The notes beneath the pieces are model-generated. The model was not told the DNA's origin, searched no databases, and saw only the letters and a list, made by a program, of their open reading frames with translations. 64,000 nucleotides of DNA from Legionella rubrilucens (lineage in GTDB: Bacteria > Pseudomonadota > Gammaproteobacteria > Legionellales > Legionellaceae), in the NCBI RefSeq assembly GCF_001468125.1, contig NZ_LNYT01000022.1, forward strand, positions 49,298-113,297, written 5' to 3'. Below, piece by piece: positions 7,758 to 17,000 of this stretch. Position numbers and translations under genes: made by a program. The number at the start of each line of letters is the position of its first letter. Position 1 is the first letter of the stretch.

Positions 7758-8194
7758 TTACAACAAGCATCCAACCGTTCAAAGCATTATCCACTGAGGA
7801 AATTTACGATATTCTCGCCCTGCGTAATCAGGTCTTCATTGTTGAGCAGCAATGCGTTTACCTGGATGCGGATTACCAGGATCAATCCGCCCTGCATGTG
7901 CAACTGCGGGATAATAAGACCTTAGCCGCATATGCCCGTCTGCTCAACTACGATAAAAACACCATGAGCTTTGGCCGTGTGATTGTGGCCCCCGCCTACC
8001 GTGGTCAGGGCCTTGCCAGGCATATGATGACCTTGATTTTAAACCACTTGCACGAACACTATCCTGACCATGACATTGCCATTACTGCCCAGCATTATCT
8101 GCAGGCCTTTTATGAGCAGTATGGGTTTGCCGTCAGGGACACCCCTTTTGATCTGGATGGCATCCTGCATGTTTACATGGTAAAAGAACCGTGA
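7754..8194 (+). CDS. ElaA-type GNAT acetyltransferase
   Basis: A 146-residue GNAT-fold protein close to ElaA of E. coli: an N-terminal [20 protein letters not shown] segment and the acetyl-CoA loop [19 protein letters not shown]. ElaA-like enzymes transfer an acetyl group to an unknown small amine. It overlaps rdgB by 4 bases and the following TPR-methyltransferase by 4 bases, which suggests co-translation. Its part in the operon product, if any, is unknown. Confidence 0.9.
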   Translation: MITTSIQPFKALSTEEIYDILALRNQVFIVEQQCVYLDADYQDQSALHVQLRDNKTLAAYARLLNYDKNTMSFGRVIVAPAYRGQGLARHMMTLILNHLHEHYPDHDIAITAQHYLQAFYEQYGFAVRDTPFDLDGILHVYMVKEP

Positions 8195-9885
8195 CCCGCA
8201 TTGACGAATTATTTGCCGAAGCCCAAGGGCTTAAGGAACAGGAGAAGCTGCCGCAAGCCATGACGCTTTACGAGCATATCCTCACCCAGAATCCAAACCA
8301 TGAACCCAGTCTGCGCAGCCTGGCTTTCATCTGCATTCAGCTTGGCGACACCAACCATGCCATCCACTATCTGCAGCGGGCATTGGCTCTGGACCCCGAT
8401 GATCCAAGCCTGCACAATAATCTGGCGAATGCCTACCGTAAAAATCATCAACTGGACTTAGCCATTCATCATTATCAGCAGGCTATCGCTCTGAAACCGG
8501 ATTATGCTCAGGCTTACAGCAACTTGGCTGCGGTATTTGCCATGAGCAATGACTACAGGAACGCCCTGGAATACTACCGCCGCGCGATTCATGCCCAACC
8601 GGATTTCACCGCGGCCCATTATAATCTGGGACTGCTCCTTCTCAGGAATAATCAATTGAACGCCGCACGCATTCAATTCAATAACGTGCTTGCATTAAAC
8701 CCTGACCATCTCGAAGCGTATTTTTACCTCGGGGTATTGAACCTTGAAGCCAATCAACTGGATGAGGCTGAAAAGGCGTTTCAGCATGTGGTCATGCACG
8801 ACAATACCCATGTCCAGGCTTTAACCAACCTGGGGGTCATTGCCTTAAAACGGGATCGCGGTCAATTGGCGGTTGATTTTTTTACCAAAGCCCTGACGCT
8901 GGACAACAATCACGTGGATGCGCGCAATAATTTAGCCGCGACATTCATGCACCATGACCGGTTTGAAAACGCGTTGATGCATTATGACGTCCTGCTGAGG
9001 CAAATGCCTGATCATATTGAATACCTGTATAATTCCGGTGTAGCCCAGATGGCGCTGGGGCACCTCAATGAAGCCATTCATCAGTTCGAACACCTGCTGT
9101 CACTTGAACCGCAGCATTTTGCCGCACTCAATAACCTGGCTGCTGTGTTTATCCGCCTCGAGGACAAGCCCAAAGCCATCGAGCTTCTCCACCGCGCGCT
9201 GGCCGCCAATCCTGAGGATGCCGCCAGCCGGCACATGCTCAGCGCCCTGCAGGGGGATACATCAACCGCCGGCACCTGTACCCCTTATGCGGCCAATCTT
9301 TTTAATAACTACGCACTGTATTATGACAAGCACATGCGCGAGCAATTAAAATACACCCTCCCCCTGCACATCGAATCCCTGTGCAGGGAATATGATCTTG
9401 ACCATTTCGCTAATGCGCTGGATTTAGGCTGCGGTACCGGCCTCACAGGCGAAATCGTGCGGCCTCTCGCCCGCCGCCTGACCGGCGTGGACATCGCCGC
9501 AAAAATGGTTGCCATTGCCAGAGAAAAAGGGATTTATGATGAACTCATCGATGCGGACATCAGCGTTTTTTTAAGCGGCACCAGCCAACGTTACGACCTG
9601 ATTACCGCGGCCGATGTTCTTCCCTACTTCGGCGATCTGACATCCCTTTTTACCGCTGTGCGCGAGCATTTAATGCCGGAGGGTTATTTTATTTTCAGTA
9701 TCGAAATCAGCGACACCACTCCCTGGCAATTGCAGGAAAGCGCCCGTTTCTGTCATCATACTGATTACATTGAAAGCCTTTGCGGGGGGCTGGCGCTTAA
9801 ACTCATTGGCAGCCAACGCGTCATTGCCCGCCAACAAAATAACACCGGCTTGCCTGTGTTATTATTTCTGACTCAGGCCGCTTAG
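8191..9885 (+). CDS. TPR-repeat protein with C-terminal SAM methyltransferase domain
   Basis: A 564-residue protein. About ten tetratricopeptide repeats fill residues 1 to about 345, with repeated NLA-A and ALxLDP patterns. A class I methyltransferase follows from about 385 to 555, with motif I DLGCGTG at residues 410-416 and GVDIA as the acidic SAM-binding strand. The start is GTG, overlapping the upstream stop codon. TPRs usually dock a protein partner, so the methyl acceptor could be a protein or a carrier-bound intermediate. It leads the six-gene metabolic series; the ATP-grasp gene begins 24 bases downstream. Confidence 0.9.
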   Translation: MTRIDELFAEAQGLKEQEKLPQAMTLYEHILTQNPNHEPSLRSLAFICIQLGDTNHAIHYLQRALALDPDDPSLHNNLANAYRKNHQLDLAIHHYQQAIALKPDYAQAYSNLAAVFAMSNDYRNALEYYRRAIHAQPDFTAAHYNLGLLLLRNNQLNAARIQFNNVLALNPDHLEAYFYLGVLNLEANQLDEAEKAFQHVVMHDNTHVQALTNLGVIALKRDRGQLAVDFFTKALTLDNNHVDARNNLAATFMHHDRFENALMHYDVLLRQMPDHIEYLYNSGVAQMALGHLNEAIHQFEHLLSLEPQHFAALNNLAAVFIRLEDKPKAIELLHRALAANPEDAASRHMLSALQGDTSTAGTCTPYAANLFNNYALYYDKHMREQLKYTLPLHIESLCREYDLDHFANALDLGCGTGLTGEIVRPLARRLTGVDIAAKMVAIAREKGIYDELIDADISVFLSGTSQRYDLITAADVLPYFGDLTSLFTAVREHLMPEGYFIFSIEISDTTPWQLQESARFCHHTDYIESLCGGLALKLIGSQRVIARQQNNTGLPVLLFLTQAA

Positions 9886-9908
9886 CTTATACCGAGGGAG
9901 CTTCTGTT

Positions 9909-11003
9909 TTGCATGCATCAGCCGATTTGAATTACAATAAAAACACACTGGCTTATTATCAATCTGCCAAAGAATTGCTGCTTCCTGCCGAACTGGTAGA
10001 AGACATTGAAGGTGTCGCCATTCATTTAGGAAAAAGAACCTATTATTTTCGCGGCGGCGAAACCCCGTTTAACAGCAGCTGCAGTGCCAACATTGCCAGC
10101 AATAAATATTGTGCCAATAAAATTCTTGAACGGGCCGGCATTCCGGTTCCTAAAGCCACGGCTATCCATGTCGACGATTTTTATAATGGTCTTCTTGAAC
10201 AGGTCATTGCCGATTTAAAATTTCCTCTGGTGGTGAAACCCTCGAAAGAAGGCCGTCTTGGACGAGACGTGGTGTGTAATATTCAGAATATTGAACAATT
10301 AAAAGCCTTTATGGACGATATTTTCCCCGCCTATGATTTTTTAAGCATTGAAGAATTTCATGGTAATTTAAATTCCTACCGGGTGTTGATGTTCAGGCAA
10401 CGCATACTCGGGGTGGTGCGCCGTTATGCTGCCCATGTCATCGGTGATGGCCAACACACGATCAGGGAATTGGTTGAACTCGCCAATGCCGATCGCGCCC
10501 GCTTAAGCGACACCTTAAAACCTATCCAGATTGACGGTGAATGCCTGATAAGGCTTGAGGAACTGGGTCTTACGATCAATGACATCCCGCAACTGAACGA
10601 GCGTGTGGATTTATGTTACACCTGCAATGCCACCCGCGGCGGTACGTATGAAACCATAAAAACCCGCGTGTGCCGGGAAAACCGCCGATTATTAAAAAAA
10701 GCAGTGGCCACCTTAAACCTGGCTGTCGTTGGACTTGACATTGAATGCGTGGATTTAACCATCCCCATTGAGGAATCCGGCGGCGTCATTATTGAAGCCA
10801 ATCCTGCGCCGAGTGTCCGTATTCATGAAACACCGCAAAAAGGCAAAGCCCGTCAGGTGACAAAAATCATTACCCGCTCATTGATCTACCGTCACCCCCT
10901 TTCTTACCTGCATGTGCTATATAAACATAATCGAACAGCGTTTTATGTAAGAAGTTTAATATTACTCCCCATTTTATATTTTCTTTACAGGCAACTGATT
11001 TAA
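9909..11003 (+). CDS. ATP-grasp amide ligase, cyanophycin/glutathione-synthetase-like
   Basis: A 364-residue ATP-grasp enzyme expected to join a carboxylate to an amine through an acyl phosphate. Visible motifs are NKYCANKILERAGIPVPKA (the lid-side helix of glutathione/cyanophycin synthetases), FPLVVKPSKEGRLGRDV (ATP-binding lysine and glycine loop), GDGQHTIRELVE as in cyanophycin synthetase, and the metal site DIECVDL...GGVIIEANPAPS. The last 21 residues form a hydrophobic segment (SLILLPILYFLYRQ) that could tether it to the membrane. The start is TTG, with GAGGGA about 10 bases upstream and no ATG nearby in frame. There is no Mur-ligase half, so it is not a full cyanophycin synthetase. Substrates unknown. 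Confidence 0.85.
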   Translation: MHASADLNYNKNTLAYYQSAKELLLPAELVEDIEGVAIHLGKRTYYFRGGETPFNSSCSANIASNKYCANKILERAGIPVPKATAIHVDDFYNGLLEQVIADLKFPLVVKPSKEGRLGRDVVCNIQNIEQLKAFMDDIFPAYDFLSIEEFHGNLNSYRVLMFRQRILGVVRRYAAHVIGDGQHTIRELVELANADRARLSDTLKPIQIDGECLIRLEELGLTINDIPQLNERVDLCYTCNATRGGTYETIKTRVCRENRRLLKKAVATLNLAVVGLDIECVDLTIPIEESGGVIIEANPAPSVRIHETPQKGKARQVTKIITRSLIYRHPLSYLHVLYKHNRTAFYVRSLILLPILYFLYRQLI

Positions 11004-11028
11004 CTAGCGGGGAACGGGATGGCGCATC

Positions 11029-11913
11029 ATGATAAACCAATTAAAAGTTTTAGACGTCTCATTACGGGACGGGGGCCACAGGACCAATTTTCATTTTTCT
11101 TCAGATGATTTAAAAGCCATACTGACTCCTCTGGATCATTCGGGGATTGAATACATCGAGGTGGGTTATCGCAATGGGTCGTTGCATCCGATTGCCGACA
11201 TTGGCGATGCTGGATTATGCCCCAAATCTTACCTTCAGTTATGCCGCAACTGCATTCAACACGCCGACATGGCAGTCATGGTTCACCCCGAGAATGTCGC
11301 CCGCGATGATTTCATTGAAATGAAAGCCTGCGGCGTTAAACTGATTCGGATCTGCGTTATCCGGGGGGGCATCAAAGCGGCCTGTAAAACCCTGGATCTG
11401 GTCAGGGAAATCGGACTTCGGGTCTCGGTTAATTTCATCCATACCTCGCAATACCGGGAGAGCGACCTGGATGAGGTTGTGGATGAAGCAGCAACCCATC
11501 ACCCCGACATGATTTATTTTGCAGACTCCAACGGCAGTCTGATGCCTTCCCGGGTCAGCCGGATTTATGAACGATACATCCCGCGCTACCCTGTCGCTTT
11601 TGGCTATCATGCCCATGATAATCTCGGCCTGGCCCAGGCGAATACCCTGGCCGCCATCGACGCCGGTGTTGAATACGTCGATGCTTCGCTTGCCGGTATG
11701 GGGAAAGGCATAGGCAATCTCAAAACCGAATTTTTTACCGCGTACCTCCATGCCAACCACATTACAAAATACAACCTCGATGATCTGCTCACGGCGGCCA
11801 ACTATACCCGGCAGGCCTTACACATTGGTCAGGAAGCCATTGAAATGGATGAATTTATTCGCGGAATCTCCGATCTCTCAACTGCACAGGTCAAGCAACA
11901 TTCCGTTAAGTAA
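11029..11913 (+). CDS. DRE-TIM metallolyase/aldolase (4-hydroxy-2-oxovalerate aldolase-like)
   Basis: A 294-residue TIM-barrel enzyme of the HMG-CoA lyase / homocitrate synthase / 4-hydroxy-2-oxovalerate aldolase superfamily. The N-terminus LDVSLRDGGHRTNF carries the RDG catalytic motif with its metal-binding Asp, EVGYRNG follows, and GYHAHDNLGLAQAN gives the H-x-H metal ligands. DASLAGMGKGIGN is also typical. It lacks the C-terminal communication domain of DmpG-type aldolases and any LeuA regulatory domain. It should make or break a C-C bond next to a 2-oxo acid. Its place between an ATP-grasp ligase and a dehydrogenase-lyase fusion points to construction of an unusual oxo acid. Confidence 0.85.
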   Translation: MINQLKVLDVSLRDGGHRTNFHFSSDDLKAILTPLDHSGIEYIEVGYRNGSLHPIADIGDAGLCPKSYLQLCRNCIQHADMAVMVHPENVARDDFIEMKACGVKLIRICVIRGGIKAACKTLDLVREIGLRVSVNFIHTSQYRESDLDEVVDEAATHHPDMIYFADSNGSLMPSRVSRIYERYIPRYPVAFGYHAHDNLGLAQANTLAAIDAGVEYVDASLAGMGKGIGNLKTEFFTAYLHANHITKYNLDDLLTAANYTRQALHIGQEAIEMDEFIRGISDLSTAQVKQHSVK

Positions 11914-11961
11914 GCTTATCTTATATACTGCGCAACAACGCATTTAACCGGGGGTGTCCCC

Positions 11962-12666
11962 ATGGCTCAAAAACGCCTTTTCATTCTGGCACCCGTCATG
12001 CCGCAATCCTCCGATATCAATAGCATGGCCGATTCGCTCTCTTTTTTATCGCCCCATTACCAGCTTGACTGGCATGATCCGTTGGCCGAAATTGACATCA
12101 CACTGCCCAATGACGATTATTATCGCCATTGGCAGGAAAAACTGCTTGGCCTCATGCCGCACTATGCGGGTTTTATCGGTTTTTCATTTGGCGGAGTTAT
12201 TCTGCAGCAATGCCTCCCTCTGTTCGTCAAAAAACAGCTGATCCTCTTCTCCACCCCGACGTTTGCCGATACAGCCCTGACTGAAAAGTTGATGCGGGTT
12301 ATCGATTTGTGCCGGCAGCACCAGCTGATGGCGGCTCTTGAAAGCTTATATCGTGACGTGTATTTCCCAAATGCTTTGCCGGTGACCGGGTGGGCCATTA
12401 GGGACACAGCACAAGCAGAGCATCGCTTGATGACGGGTTTAACCAAGGTACTGACAACAGATTCAACTAAACTAATAACAATGAGCAAGGCAAATTACCT
12501 GCATTTCATTGGCGAACAATCCAATCTGGTCAATCGCCGGAATGTGCTGGCTCCTCCACACGGGCAATTGATCATTGTTCCGGGCGCAAGCATGCGAGTA
12601 TTGCAGGATAATCTTCCTTTTTGCAAAAAAATAATCCTGGAGAAACTGGATTATGACGATGAATGA
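11962..12666 (+). CDS. Alpha/beta-hydrolase-like protein without obvious catalytic His
   Basis: A 234-residue protein with the nucleophile elbow GFSFGG near residue 75 and an N-terminal strand LFILAPVMP typical of small alpha/beta hydrolases. The region where the catalytic His should stand reads VPGASMRVLQDN, in place of the usual G-H-x-x-x-x-E/D-N/P, so the triad seems incomplete. It could be a thioesterase-like or non-catalytic member. GGGGGTG precedes the ATG. Its end overlaps the next start by 14 bases. Confidence 0.7.
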   Translation: MAQKRLFILAPVMPQSSDINSMADSLSFLSPHYQLDWHDPLAEIDITLPNDDYYRHWQEKLLGLMPHYAGFIGFSFGGVILQQCLPLFVKKQLILFSTPTFADTALTEKLMRVIDLCRQHQLMAALESLYRDVYFPNALPVTGWAIRDTAQAEHRLMTGLTKVLTTDSTKLITMSKANYLHFIGEQSNLVNRRNVLAPPHGQLIIVPGASMRVLQDNLPFCKKIILEKLDYDDE

Positions 12667-14482
12667 TGTCATTAAAATTGCCGTATTGCCTGGCGATGGC
12701 ATAGGAGAGGAAGTCACCGAAGCCGCCTTGCCAATTGTTAAGGCATTGAATTTGCCGATGGAAATTCATCGAGGCGATATCGGCTGGGCCTGCTGGCAGG
12801 AGCAGGGCGATCCCCTTCCGGAGAAAACCTGGCAATTGATTCGTCATTGCGATGCCACATTGATTGGCGCCATTACCAGTAAACCCGTACGTGAAGCCTT
12901 GCGCGAACTGTCGCCCAAACTGCAAAAGAATCATCTTGAGTACGTCTCCCCTTTGATTCAATTAAGGCAAAAACTGGATTTATTCGCCAATGTACGGCCC
13001 TGTTTTAATCTGGTTGACAGGGAGCAGCCATTCCATTTCTGCATCATTCGGGAAAATACCGAAGGCCTTTATGCAGGCTTTGATTTTCACCCGCCGCCAG
13101 AACCCATCAGTCAGTTGATACGCCAGCAAAAGCGCTGGCAGCACACCTCCAGTCAGGATTTGAGTGTGAGTCTCCGCCTGCAAAGCCGGCAGGGGTTGCA
13201 GCGCCTGTTTGAATTTGCCTTTCAATATGCAAAGGACAATCAATTTGCCCGCGTAACCTTTGCCGACAAGCCGAATGTTCTGCGGCAAAGCGGCGCATTT
13301 GCACGGGATATTTTTGAAGCCGTGGCCGCACGCTATTCCGCCATTCATGCCGACATCGCCAACATTGACGCCGCAGCGCTCTGGCTGGTCAGACGGCCTG
13401 AAGAATTTGGCGTCATTGTCGCAGAAAACATGTTTGGCGATATTCTTTCTGATGTAGGCGCTGCGGTCATGGGCGGGCTTGGTTTTGCCCCCAGCGCCAA
13501 CATGGGTCATCAAGGCTGTTATTTTGAACCGGTGCACGGCAGCGGCCCGCGCATAACAAGCCATCGTGCCAACCCCAGCGCCATGTTTCTGACCATTGGT
13601 TTATTGTTAAAGCATTTTGGTTACAACAGCGAAGCTGAACGCATCACCCGCGCCATCGCCGCAGTCATTAAGGATGGGCGTTACCTGACCTATGATTTAG
13701 GCGGCAAAAGCACCACCGAAGAAATGGCGCAGGTGATTATTGAACAGGTCATCCACCCTGACTTGCCAACACCGGTTTTTTTAAAGCAGAGGAGTGACGC
13801 AAAACGGTTGACGCTGGATTTGCAACTGCAACAACTCAAGCAGTACAGCACAGCTGAAATCGCGGATGCCCTGGATGCCTGCGGAGTGGACGGTGCGCTG
13901 CTGCACATTAAACCCTTAACCAGCGGCATCAAACTGGCTGGCCCGGCTTACACGGTTCAATACAGCCCCTATCAACGCATCGGTCAGGCGTTCAAACAAG
14001 CCGCGAATTACATTGATAACGTACCGGCCAACGCGGTCATTGTCATTGATAATCAGGGCCGCATTGATTGCACCGTCTGGGGCGACATTCTCACCCAGGC
14101 AGCATTGGTTAAAGGCATAGCAGGGACCGTCGTCAACGGGGCTGTGCGGGATGTGGCCAAGATCCTTAACAGCAATTACCCGTTGTTCTCTGTCGAACGT
14201 TTCATGCGATCAGGCAAAAACCGCGTGCAGAAATCGGGTGAGCAATGCCCTGTCAGCATCAATGGAGTAACCATCCAACCCGGCGATATTCTTTTTGGCG
14301 ATGATAACGGCGTGTTAGTGATTCCGGCAGATTTATTGGCTGAGGTTCTGGCCAAAGCCCAGGCCATTTGTGAAACTGAAAATAAAATCATCGATGCGGT
14401 CAAAAAAGGGCAGCGTCTTGACCAGGCCAGGGAGGATTACCGTTATGATCAGCCCTGGTTAAATTCCTCGGACAAAGGATAA
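12653..14482 (+). CDS. Fusion of beta-decarboxylating dehydrogenase (isopropylmalate/isocitrate type) and RraA-family lyase
   Basis: A 609-residue two-domain protein. Residues 1 to about 370 match 3-isopropylmalate/isocitrate/tartrate dehydrogenases: VLPGDGIGEEV near the start, IRENTEGLYAG, ENMFGDILSDVGAA for metal binding, and PVHGSGP for the cofactor. Residues about 385-609 match the RraA/HMG aldolase family: STAEIADALDACG, GIAGTVVNGAVRD and a late GDDNGVLVIP. RraA relatives split 4-hydroxy-4-methyl-2-oxoglutarate or decarboxylate oxaloacetate. A dehydrogenase that yields a beta-keto acid joined to such a lyase suggests consecutive steps on one substrate. The ATG at 12653 or 12659 may start it. 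I know no named enzyme with this order. Confidence 0.9.
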   Translation: MTMNDVIKIAVLPGDGIGEEVTEAALPIVKALNLPMEIHRGDIGWACWQEQGDPLPEKTWQLIRHCDATLIGAITSKPVREALRELSPKLQKNHLEYVSPLIQLRQKLDLFANVRPCFNLVDREQPFHFCIIRENTEGLYAGFDFHPPPEPISQLIRQQKRWQHTSSQDLSVSLRLQSRQGLQRLFEFAFQYAKDNQFARVTFADKPNVLRQSGAFARDIFEAVAARYSAIHADIANIDAAALWLVRRPEEFGVIVAENMFGDILSDVGAAVMGGLGFAPSANMGHQGCYFEPVHGSGPRITSHRANPSAMFLTIGLLLKHFGYNSEAERITRAIAAVIKDGRYLTYDLGGKSTTEEMAQVIIEQVIHPDLPTPVFLKQRSDAKRLTLDLQLQQLKQYSTAEIADALDACGVDGALLHIKPLTSGIKLAGPAYTVQYSPYQRIGQAFKQAANYIDNVPANAVIVIDNQGRIDCTVWGDILTQAALVKGIAGTVVNGAVRDVAKILNSNYPLFSVERFMRSGKNRVQKSGEQCPVSINGVTIQPGDILFGDDNGVLVIPADLLAEVLAKAQAICETENKIIDAVKKGQRLDQAREDYRYDQPWLNSSDKG

Positions 14483-14486
14483 GCCA

Positions 14487-15347
14487 ATGATTCCTGCTGA
14501 ACTGGATTTCATTGATATTCATTACCATGCCAATCCCGATCTGTATGAGCGAAAAGTGGATGCCTTAACTGCTGGCCGCATTTACCAATCCTTGCGGGGC
14601 GCTGTCGTTTTAACCAGCCATCTGGGCGCCACCAGCGTGGAAGCCACGCTGGCGCAGCAGCAAGGCTTCCCTGTTTTGCCATCACTCATTCTCAATCACA
14701 TCAGCGGCGGCATTCATTACCGGGTCGTGTTGCAGGCATTGGCGCAGTATCAGCCGACCTTCCCCGGAAAGATGATTGTCCATTTTCCTACCATTACGGG
14801 GCGGCATTACCGTTCTCGCCTGGCAAGGCAATTAAGCAAACCTGGACTTCATGCGGAGATCCTGCAAGGAGAGACCCTCTTCAATGACGCCTTGCAGTTG
14901 CGTCCCGAAGTGATTGATATTCTTAAAATGGCTAAGGATTATCCGATTGTTTTATCCACAGGCCATGCGTCAAAAGACGAGGTGCATGCCTTAATCGACG
15001 CCTGCATACAACAGGATGTTCCGGCCTTGCTGCTCAATCAGCCCGCCAATCCGTTAACGCATCTGCAGGCACCGGAGCTTGCCCGGTTATCCGATCTGCA
15101 ATGGCTCTGGATAGAGCAGACCCTGCTAACTTACTTATTGTATTATCAGGATAAGGAGGATTTTGCCGATGTTGTACAAACCCTGCCGCGGGTCATTTAC
15201 AGTTCCGACTTGGGCCAAAGCAGTCAAATCGATATCCACACCTGGCATGAGTACACCAACACTCTGTTTCATGAATTAGCCCTCCCGGCTTCCCGCCAGA
15301 TGGAATTACGAAAAACAAACCCCTTGCATTTATTGGGTATGATTTAA
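14487..15347 (+). CDS. Metal-dependent hydrolase of amidohydrolase type
   Basis: A 286-residue protein with an N-terminal H-x-H metal motif (FIDIHYHANPD), a later VLSTGHAS segment that fits a metal-ligand His, and YSSDLGQ with a possible catalytic Asp near the end. The pattern is that of an atypical TIM-barrel amidohydrolase (DUF6282-like, from memory). It would hydrolyse an amide, lactone or cyclic imide. AAGGATAAG precedes the ATG, 4 bases after the fusion gene. It is the last gene of the series; no clear terminator follows, and a new TATAAT appears at 15370-15375. Confidence 0.75.
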   Translation: MIPAELDFIDIHYHANPDLYERKVDALTAGRIYQSLRGAVVLTSHLGATSVEATLAQQQGFPVLPSLILNHISGGIHYRVVLQALAQYQPTFPGKMIVHFPTITGRHYRSRLARQLSKPGLHAEILQGETLFNDALQLRPEVIDILKMAKDYPIVLSTGHASKDEVHALIDACIQQDVPALLLNQPANPLTHLQAPELARLSDLQWLWIEQTLLTYLLYYQDKEDFADVVQTLPRVIYSSDLGQSSQIDIHTWHEYTNTLFHELALPASRQMELRKTNPLHLLGMI

Positions 15348-15404
15348 TTTTCCCTTAATGTACAATTCCTATAATGTAGCATTTTGAGTAATGATGTACC
15401 TATC

Positions 15405-16115
15405 ATGGCCATTCGACTGATGACGAAAGAGGACTGCGAAGCCTTTCTTGCTCTTGATCCCATCATATTCCCGAACGAGGAACCCTGGACAGAACACACG
15501 TTTAATTATTATTTCAAGCCTGGCCTTGCTTTTGTATCCTATGATGAAAACGGGCAGATGAATGGTTATGTGTTTGCCAAACCTCGCGGAAAAAGCGTCT
15601 ATATTTCCAATCTCGGTGTTCATCCTGAGGCTGCCGGTCGTGGGATAGGCTCCCAACTCATGGATCAGGTCATTAAAGCCGCGCAAGCGGATGGCTCCAA
15701 TCCGTTTATCAGCCTGCAGGTAAGAATAAACAATGACAGAGCCAAGAGACTCTACCAAAAATTCGGTTTTATTATTACGAACGATCCCGCTGATGAGGGC
15801 TTTCACGCCATGAAACGGCCCTTACACCTCGCACCTGTCAAACAGCAAACCACCCCAGACGTCCTGGCGGTAGAAAAAGAAATCAAACGCCTAAGAAAAA
15901 ATGCACTGTCGTTTTTCAGTATGGGCAATAATCGCAAAGCGGATGCCATTGAAGCAGCGCTCAACACGGCGATTTTAAACAAAGACATGGACGTCAGGCA
16001 AAACGATGCCGTGAAAAGGGCTTTAGCCAAACACCGTCTTTGCAGTTTCTTTAGAACCAAAACAGCCGATGCCTTGCTGAATGTCAACAACAGTTACCCG
16101 ATGCATTCCTCCTGA
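15405..16115 (+). CDS. GNAT acetyltransferase with C-terminal extension
   Basis: Residues 1 to about 140 form a RimI-like GNAT domain: YISNLGVHPEAAGRGIGSQLM is the acetyl-CoA loop, and INNDRAKRLYQKFGF is the characteristic late helix. A basic extension of about 95 residues follows that I do not recognise (KEIKRLRKNALSFFSMGN). TATAAT at 15370-15375 places transcription near 15382, favouring the ATG at 15405 over a TTG at 15384. It is convergent with the hydrolase gene to the right. The acceptor is unknown. Confidence 0.85.
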   Translation: MAIRLMTKEDCEAFLALDPIIFPNEEPWTEHTFNYYFKPGLAFVSYDENGQMNGYVFAKPRGKSVYISNLGVHPEAAGRGIGSQLMDQVIKAAQADGSNPFISLQVRINNDRAKRLYQKFGFIITNDPADEGFHAMKRPLHLAPVKQQTTPDVLAVEKEIKRLRKNALSFFSMGNNRKADAIEAALNTAILNKDMDVRQNDAVKRALAKHRLCSFFRTKTADALLNVNNSYPMHSS

Positions 16116-16132
16116 TAAAAACATTATCAGAA

Positions 16133-16159
16133 AAAGCGGCGGCCATCAGCAGCCGCTTT
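16133..16159. terminator. Bidirectional terminator between convergent genes
   Basis: Stem AAAGCGGC (16133-16140) with GCCGCTTT (16152-16159), between two converging genes, with T or A tracts on either side. Confidence 0.65.
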
Positions 16160-16874
16160 AATCCTTAAAAATCTCCTCAAGGAATAAGGCAGTGGTTTGC
16201 CAGGAACGCTGATCAGCCGAAGCGTTGTACATCAATCCGGATTCCTTTTCATGCGCGTCCGGATTACTGAAGGAATGCGCGGTCAGACCGTACATGTGCA
16301 CTTGCCAATCCACACCCTTGCGCGTCATTTCATCGGCAAATTGCCTGACCTGTTCTGGCGGTACCAGGGGATCATCATAACCATGCAGAACCAGCACTTT
16401 GGCGGTTATCGCCGCGTTGCTGCCTGGGGGTTCTGAAAGCAGACCATGAAAACTGACCACCCCGCGAAGTTCAACGCCAGTTCTTGCCAAATCGAGCACG
16501 CAAAGCCCGCCGAAGCAATAACCAATGGCAGCAATACGGCTGACATCCGCCTGCGGTAAATTGCACACGGTGGTATACGCGGCGAGAATACGCTGCGCCA
16601 AATGCGCACGATTCTGAACCAGGGGCGTCATTAAGGCACGCCGTTGTTCGTTGTCAAGACCCAGACGAGCTTCCCCGTACATGTCCAGGGCAAAACCCAC
16701 ATAGCCCATGCTTGCCAGTTGCCTTGCTTTTTCGCAGGGAGCCGCCCCCCGCCCCCGCCAGTCAGGCGCAATCATCACCACCGGGCGAATCTCAGTCGTG
16801 CGATCGTCATAAGCAAAATACCCTTGGCATAAGGTCTCTCCATGCTGGTAATCTACGTCATTGCATTGAATCAT
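16158..16874 (-). CDS. Dienelactone hydrolase family protein (copy 1)
   Basis: A 238-residue alpha/beta hydrolase of the DLH family. It contains AIGYCFGGLCVLDLAR with the nucleophile Cys in the G-Y-C-F-G-G elbow, VLHGYDDPLVPPEQ with the acidic residue, and TAHSFSNP with the catalytic His. These three positions match the Cys-Asp-His triad of dienelactone hydrolase. A second gene at 31125-31838 encodes a clear paralogue. The natural substrate is not evident, since no ring-cleavage pathway is present. Confidence 0.92.
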   Translation of the reverse strand: MIQCNDVDYQHGETLCQGYFAYDDRTTEIRPVVMIAPDWRGRGAAPCEKARQLASMGYVGFALDMYGEARLGLDNEQRRALMTPLVQNRAHLAQRILAAYTTVCNLPQADVSRIAAIGYCFGGLCVLDLARTGVELRGVVSFHGLLSEPPGSNAAITAKVLVLHGYDDPLVPPEQVRQFADEMTRKGVDWQVHMYGLTAHSFSNPDAHEKESGLMYNASADQRSWQTTALFLEEIFKD

Positions 16875-17000
16875 TGGTTTCCTGAATTCATTACCCTATT
16901 AACGAATTACTAACATAAAGCAGAGTAAAAGCACATTCAAGGTTGTTATGATCATTAAATCTTGTTATTGTGTTTGGTTTTTCCACACGATAATTACATT

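Noticed and set aside
16962..17000. Upstream TTG start for the membrane protein
   Set aside because: No ribosome-binding site, and the ATG at 17001 directly precedes the hydrophobic region.
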